Source of the DNA: an uncultured Collinsella sp.
GTDB lineage: Bacteria; Actinomycetota; Coriobacteriia; Coriobacteriales; Coriobacteriaceae
Reading direction: 5' to 3'
Length of the DNA: 16,411 bases
NCBI GenBank assembly: GCA_938036665.1
Contig: CALHWR010000195.1
Location: 1 to 16,411 of the forward strand
Positions within the stretch are counted from its first letter, which is position 1. Each line of letters opens with the position of its first letter. Shown piece by piece: positions 13,161-16,411 of this stretch. Both the position numbers and the translations under genes were made by a program. The notes under the pieces were generated by a model. The model made no database searches. It saw only the letters and a list, made by a program, of their open reading frames with translations, and had not been told where the DNA came from.

Positions 13161-13847
13161 ATGACCGTCGATCCTTTGATTCAACCCCTGAAGGGCAAGC
13201 TCGTCGTGAGCGTTCAGGCGTATATGGGCGAGCCGCTTCGTACGCCCGAGACCATGGCTCAAATGTCTCGCGCTTGCGAGCTTGGCGGCGCCGCCGCCAT
13301 TCGCTGTCAGGGCCTTGCCGACATTGCCGCCATTAAGGGTCGCTGTGAGGTTCCTGTTATCGGCCTGTGGAAGGATGGGCACGAGGGCGTTTACATCACG
13401 CCGACGCTGCGTCACGCTCGCGCCTGCGTTGCCGCGGGTGCCGATATCGTGGCGATCGATGCCACCGATCGTCCGCGTCCCGATGGCAAGACCGTCGAGG
13501 ACACCTTCCGTCCGCTGCACGAGGAGGGTGTGCTCCTGATGGCGGATTGTGCCACCATCGAGGACATTCGCCGTGCGGTTGATATGGGCTTCGACCTTGT
13601 ATCCACCACGCTTTCTCATGGTGTCGCCGCCATCGACTGCACCATGGCCGATGGCCCCGATCTTCCGCTTCTGCGTCAGGCGACCGAGGAATTCCCCGGT
13701 CTTCCCATCATCTGCGAGGGCCGTGTGCACACGCCCGAGGAGGCTCGCGCCGCGATCGATGCTGGCGCTTGGGCCGTTGTCGTCGGCACTGCCATCACGC
13801 ATCCCACGAGTATTACGAGTTGGTTCAAGGCTGCGCTTGAGGCGTAA
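13161..13847 (+). CDS. nanE: N-acylmannosamine-6-phosphate 2-epimerase
   Basis: This 228-residue TIM-barrel protein of the NanE family converts ManNAc-6-P to GlcNAc-6-P in the cytoplasm, linking sialic acid breakdown to amino-sugar metabolism. Family landmarks are well preserved: LVVSVQA (14-20), GGAAAIRCQG (42-51), VPVIGLWK with Lys71, VYITPT (77-82), GADIVAIDATDRPRP (93-107), LLMADCAT (125-132), PIICEGRV with Glu186, and the phosphate-binding VVVGTAITHP (206-215). Lys71 and Glu186 correspond to the catalytic Lys and Glu described for the clostridial enzyme. The ATG follows AAAGG (13146-13150) by 10 nt. This is the most specific anchor for calling the cassette a sialic acid pathway. Confidence 0.93.
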   Translation: MTVDPLIQPLKGKLVVSVQAYMGEPLRTPETMAQMSRACELGGAAAIRCQGLADIAAIKGRCEVPVIGLWKDGHEGVYITPTLRHARACVAAGADIVAIDATDRPRPDGKTVEDTFRPLHEEGVLLMADCATIEDIRRAVDMGFDLVSTTLSHGVAAIDCTMADGPDLPLLRQATEEFPGLPIICEGRVHTPEEARAAIDAGAWAVVVGTAITHPTSITSWFKAALEA

Positions 13848-13898
13848 GACAGGCCTCGTATCCGCTCGGGGCGGTATACTCAATATAGGCAATTGACC

Positions 13899-13935
13899 GC
13901 GCGGGATCCGGGTTGCTGGGTCCCGCGCTTGTTTT
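13899..13935 (+). terminator. Intrinsic terminator-like hairpin with U-tract after nanE, just before rapZ
   Basis: GCGCGGGA (13899-13906) pairs with TCCCGCGC (13921-13928), extended inward by four more pairs (two G-U) to a 12-pair stem with a 6-nt loop. The T-rich TTGTTTT (13929-13935) follows, the best U-tract after any cassette hairpin. The rapZ ribosome binding site begins 2 nt later. A -10-like TATACT lies upstream at 13875-13880, so the same hairpin might instead form the 5' end of a rapZ transcript. Confidence 0.6.
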
Positions 13936-13948
13936 CGGGAGGCAACAC

Positions 13949-14869
13949 ATGCAAAAGGGAGATGCCATGGATGCGGCGGAGCGCTCGGAGCGCATCCCCG
14001 ATATCGTCATCATCACCGGAATGTCCGGATCGGGCCGCACGCAGGCCATGCACGTGTTCGAGGACATGGGCTATTTTTGCATCGATAACCTGCCTCCGCG
14101 TCTGATCGCCCAGCTTGCCGAGCTCGTCGGCATCAATACGGGCGTGGGCAGGCATCTCGCCGTCACCTGCGATTTGCGTAGCCAGGGACTGTTTGACGAG
14201 TTGCTCGATGCGGTCGCCGCGCTCGAAGAACGCGAGATGAGCTGCGACATCGTGTTCCTAGAGGCTTCTGACGAGGTGCTGATCCGTCGTTATAGCGAAA
14301 ACCGCCGCCGTCATCCCATTGCCAAACCGGGGGAGACTACGGCCGATGCCATTCAGCGCGAGCGCCTTCAACTGCAGGGCGTGCGCGATCGAGCCGATAT
14401 GATTATCGACACGAGCCGTCTGCGCACCTCTGCGCTGCGCAACAAGCTACGTATGGCATTTTCCGAACTGTCCGACCAACAGCTCATGGACGTCCATGTG
14501 TTCTCGTTTGGCTTTAAGCACGGCATGCCCGTCGAGGCGGACATTATGATCGACGTCCGCTTCCTGCCCAATCCGTTCTACGATCCCGAGATGCGCACGA
14601 TGACCGGTCTCGATAAAAAGGTCTCGGATTTTGTTCTGGACCATCCCAAGACGCAGGAGTTTTGGAAGGCTTGGACACGGCTACTCGATACGGTGATGCC
14701 GGGCTATATCGCGGAGGGTAAACCGCAGCTTTCTATCGCCATCGGCTGCACGGGCGGACAGCACCGTAGCGTCGCCATTGCCGAGGCCACGGCCCGTTAC
14801 CTGGAAGGCGCCCAGTATCACGTGAGCATCTCCCACCGCGATCTGTCGCGCGCCAACACGAAGGCATAG
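13949..14869 (+). CDS. rapZ: RapZ/YvcJ-type nucleotide-binding protein
   Basis: This 306-residue P-loop protein belongs to the RapZ/YvcJ family. Walker A is Gly24-Met-Ser-Gly-Ser-Gly-Arg30-Thr; the usual Lys is Arg, a change I recall in other actinobacterial members. DMGYFCIDNLPP (39-50) and FLEASDEVLIRRYSENRRRHP (103-123) are family segments. The conserved C-terminal domain has SFGFKHGMPVEAD (186-198), RFLPNPFYDPEMRTMTGLD (204-222) and IGCTGGQHRSV (265-275). In E. coli, RapZ guides decay of the glmZ sRNA and so controls amino-sugar synthesis; in Gram-positives the role is less clear. The ATG at 13949 is 6 nt from GGGAGG (13937-13942); ATG 13967 behind AAAGGGA is an alternative. An upstream start at 13913 would fall inside the terminator-like hairpin. 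Confidence 0.92.
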   Translation: MQKGDAMDAAERSERIPDIVIITGMSGSGRTQAMHVFEDMGYFCIDNLPPRLIAQLAELVGINTGVGRHLAVTCDLRSQGLFDELLDAVAALEEREMSCDIVFLEASDEVLIRRYSENRRRHPIAKPGETTADAIQRERLQLQGVRDRADMIIDTSRLRTSALRNKLRMAFSELSDQQLMDVHVFSFGFKHGMPVEADIMIDVRFLPNPFYDPEMRTMTGLDKKVSDFVLDHPKTQEFWKAWTRLLDTVMPGYIAEGKPQLSIAIGCTGGQHRSVAIAEATARYLEGAQYHVSISHRDLSRANTKA

Positions 14870-14875
14870 GCCTGC

Positions 14876-15805
14876 ATGTCGTTTACCGCTGAGGTGCGCG
14901 ACGAGCTTGCGCGCTGCGAACCCGAATGTGAATACTGCGACTTGTCGACACTTGCCGCCCTCACGCGCGTGAGTGGTACGCTCTCGCTTACCGGCTCTGG
15001 GCGGTATCGTTTGACAGTTGCGACTGAGACGGGAGCCGTCGCGCGCACGATGATCACGCTGACGCATCGCATCCTTAAGCTCAAAACGGAATTCACCGTT
15101 CGTAAATCGGTCTTGCATAAGGTCCGTAATTATCTCATTACCCTGCCCGATCAACCCGACCTGGACAAGGCTCTGGTGCTGCTGGGCATTCTAGACCGCA
15201 GGGGAGGGCTCGTCGCTGGTGTTCCCCGACACATCGTTGCCCGTCCCTGCTGCAGGCTTGCCTACATCCGCGGCGCGCTCATCGCGGGTGGCTTCGTGGC
15301 CGATCCACGCGGCGATTTTCATTTGGAGATCGCGGTGCAGGGCGAGCAATATGCTAAGGGGCTTTGCGACCTGTTGGGGCAGATTGGGGTCCATGCTCGT
15401 GTTAATGCACGGCGGGGGTCATATGCCGTGTACATTAAGAGCGCCGAGGAAATCGAGCATCTATTAAAGCTGATTGGTGCCAAGCGCAGCGTTGCCGAGA
15501 TTGAGGAGGCGCGCGCGGTCAAGTTGGTTAAGAACGATGTGAACCGTCGCGTGAACGCCGAGCTCGCCAACCAGACCAGAAGCGCCGGTGCTGCCCAACA
15601 TCAGCTTGCGCTTATCGATGAGCTCGAGCAGCGCGGCCTTCGCGATGCGCTTCCGGATGCCTTGGCGGTCTTTTGCGACCTGCGCGAGCGCTATCCCGAT
15701 CTGTCGCTGCGTGATTTAGGGGAGATGGCTGACCCTCCCTTGTCGAAGTCGGCCCTCTACCATCGAGTTTTGAGGCTTGAAAAGCTCATTGAAGCAAACG
15801 GGTAG
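14876..15805 (+). CDS. whiA: WhiA sporulation/division transcription factor homologue
   Basis: This 309-residue protein has the WhiA layout: a short N-terminal segment (MSFTAEVRDELAR), a degenerate LAGLIDADG-like homing-endonuclease fold in the middle (including AYIRGALIAGGFVADPRG), and a C-terminal helix-turn-helix (about 280-305; LSLRDLGEMADPPLSKSALYHRVLRLEKL). In Streptomyces, WhiA is a DNA-binding regulator of sporulation septation; in non-sporulating Gram-positives it affects division and chromosome organisation. The gene begins 6 nt after the rapZ stop with only a weak TAGG as Shine-Dalgarno, so coupled translation is likely. In many Gram-positives yvcK lies between rapZ and whiA; it is absent here. 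Confidence 0.95.
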   Translation: MSFTAEVRDELARCEPECEYCDLSTLAALTRVSGTLSLTGSGRYRLTVATETGAVARTMITLTHRILKLKTEFTVRKSVLHKVRNYLITLPDQPDLDKALVLLGILDRRGGLVAGVPRHIVARPCCRLAYIRGALIAGGFVADPRGDFHLEIAVQGEQYAKGLCDLLGQIGVHARVNARRGSYAVYIKSAEEIEHLLKLIGAKRSVAEIEEARAVKLVKNDVNRRVNAELANQTRSAGAAQHQLALIDELEQRGLRDALPDALAVFCDLRERYPDLSLRDLGEMADPPLSKSALYHRVLRLEKLIEANG

Positions 15806-15850
15806 TTTAAAGTATCGACTTATACACGGATTTAGCTGCTATTTTATTCT

Positions 15851-15864
15851 TTAAAACGTTTTAA
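15851..15864 (+). promoter_or_regulatory. Perfect 14-bp palindrome upstream of gap, LacI-family operator-like
   Basis: TTAAAACGTTTTAA is a perfect palindrome centred on CG, typical in shape of LacI/CcpA-type operators. It lies in the AT-rich 193-nt whiA-gap gap, about 135 nt before the gap start. Its core TAAAACGTTT recurs upstream of the importer operon. The regulator is unknown. Confidence 0.4.
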
Positions 15865-15897
15865 CGTAAATTTGATTTTCAATTTCGACTATTCTCG

Positions 15898-15926
15898 TGA
15901 AATTCAAGTCCAAAAAAAGGTATATT
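15898..15926 (+). promoter_or_regulatory. Candidate gap promoter
   Basis: TATATT (15921-15926) is a good -10 match; TGAAAT (15898-15903), 17 nt upstream, is a poor -35. The predicted start near 15933 would give a leader of about 65 nt ending in a clear Shine-Dalgarno. The A-tract just upstream of the -10 may aid bending. Eye prediction only. Confidence 0.35.
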
Positions 15927-15998
15927 AGGCGAGTGGTTAGTTTGCGGGCCTCAACGGCGGGCGCTGTAGCTTGCGGGGGCCTTACGAAAGGAGACACA

Positions 15999-16411
15999 AT
16001 GGCAGTAAAGGTTGCTATTAACGGCTTCGGTCGCATCGGTCGTCTGGCTTTCCGTCAGATGTTCGGTCATGAGGGCTCCGAGATTGTCGCTATCAACGAC
16101 CTCACCTCTCCCGATATGCTCGCTTACCTGCTGAAGTACGACTCCACGCAGGGCAACTACGCTCGCGATCACGAGGTCGTTGCTGGCGAGGATTCCATCA
16201 CCGTTGACGGCAAGGAGATCAAGATCTACAAGGAGGCCGACGCCAACAACCTGCCTTGGGGCGACCTCGACGTCGACGTCGTTCTCGAGTGCACCGGCTT
16301 CTACACCAGCAAGGCTAAGGCTCAGGCCCACATCAACGCTGGCGCCAAGAAGGTCGTCATCTCCGCTCCGGCCGGCAGCGATCTGCCCACCATCGGGTAC
16401 AACGTCAACCA
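15999..16411 (+). CDS. gap: Glyceraldehyde-3-phosphate dehydrogenase, 3'-truncated by window edge
   Basis: The first 137 codons are present. [20 protein letters not shown] is the textbook N-terminus, with the dinucleotide-binding Asn8-Gly-Phe-Gly-Arg-Ile-Gly14 and Asp34 in INDLT, which favours NAD+. [23 protein letters not shown] and KKVVISAP follow in normal order. The catalytic Cys (around residue 150) lies beyond the window. The enzyme converts glyceraldehyde-3-phosphate to 1,3-bisphosphoglycerate in glycolysis. AAAGGAG (15987-15993) lies 5 nt before the ATG. Codon bias is strong, as expected for a highly expressed gene. A whiA then gap order is common in actinobacteria. Confidence 0.97.
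   Translation, partial: MAVKVAINGFGRIGRLAFRQMFGHEGSEIVAINDLTSPDMLAYLLKYDSTQGNYARDHEVVAGEDSITVDGKEIKIYKEADANNLPWGDLDVDVVLECTGFYTSKAKAQAHINAGAKKVVISAPAGSDLPTIGYNVN

Noticed and set aside
3149..13898. Flanking direct repeats marking the ends of the inserted cassette
   Set aside because: No convincing long direct repeat was seen between the uvrC-side and rapZ-side borders, so a site-specific insertion cannot be claimed.
15820..15828. DnaA-box-like TTATACACG downstream of whiA
   Set aside because: It is a single imperfect match in an AT-rich gap, with no further boxes or origin-type genes nearby.
1..16411. CRISPR arrays, insertion sequences, tRNA or rRNA genes, toxin-antitoxin or phage-defence systems
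   Set aside because: No spaced direct repeats, transposase or integrase motifs, cloverleaf sequences or defence domains were seen on either strand; all larger frames on the + strand are explained by metabolic or housekeeping genes.

Overview
The window comes from a high-GC Gram-positive bacterium, most likely a gut actinobacterium of the class Coriobacteriia (Collinsella-like). This rests on strongly GC-ending codons, a Tat-type lipoprotein anchor, and an actinobacterial murJ / uvrC / rapZ / whiA / gap neighbourhood. The genus is an inference; no marker gene was compared. All recognised genes lie on the + strand.

Layout. (a) 1-3148: the 3' part of a lipid II flippase gene (murJ), directly abutted by uvrC (nucleotide excision repair). 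(b) 3149-3513: a 365-nt gene-free stretch holding a weak uvrC terminator candidate, a LacI-type half-palindrome over a possible promoter, and a long leader that folds on paper into a three-way junction followed by a hairpin that buries the Shine-Dalgarno sequence. (c) 3514-13847: a nine-gene cassette. It holds a Dpp/Opp-type ABC importer (Tat lipoprotein binding protein, permease, permease-ATPase fusion, second ATPase), a CE7-type acetylesterase with an intact Ser-Asp-His triad, a diverged tandem copy that has lost the nucleophilic serine, and then nanA (N-acetylneuraminate lyase-like), nanK (ROK kinase) and nanE (ManNAc-6-P epimerase). (d) 13949-15805: rapZ and whiA, 6 nt apart. (e) 15999-end: the 5' part of gap (GAPDH), behind a perfect 14-bp palindrome.

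How it fits together. NanE is the most specific call. With an adjacent aldolase-family protein and a ROK sugar kinase it predicts the route sialic acid -> ManNAc + pyruvate -> ManNAc-6-P -> GlcNAc-6-P. The ABC importer is then best read as a sialic acid importer of the SatABCD/SiaEFGI type rather than a peptide importer, and the esterase as a possible remover of O-acetyl groups from host sialic acids. These two assignments rest on gene context. No sialidase, nagA, nagB or NanR/RpiR-type regulator is in the window.

Main points for a second look: the serine-less esterase paralog; the structured leader; strong hairpins, mostly without U-tracts, in every longer gap of the cassette; the cassette lying inside the uvrC-rapZ-whiA-gap block, with no yvcK between rapZ and whiA; a UvrC with a remodelled cysteine cluster; and AT-rich words shared by the cassette and gap upstream regions.
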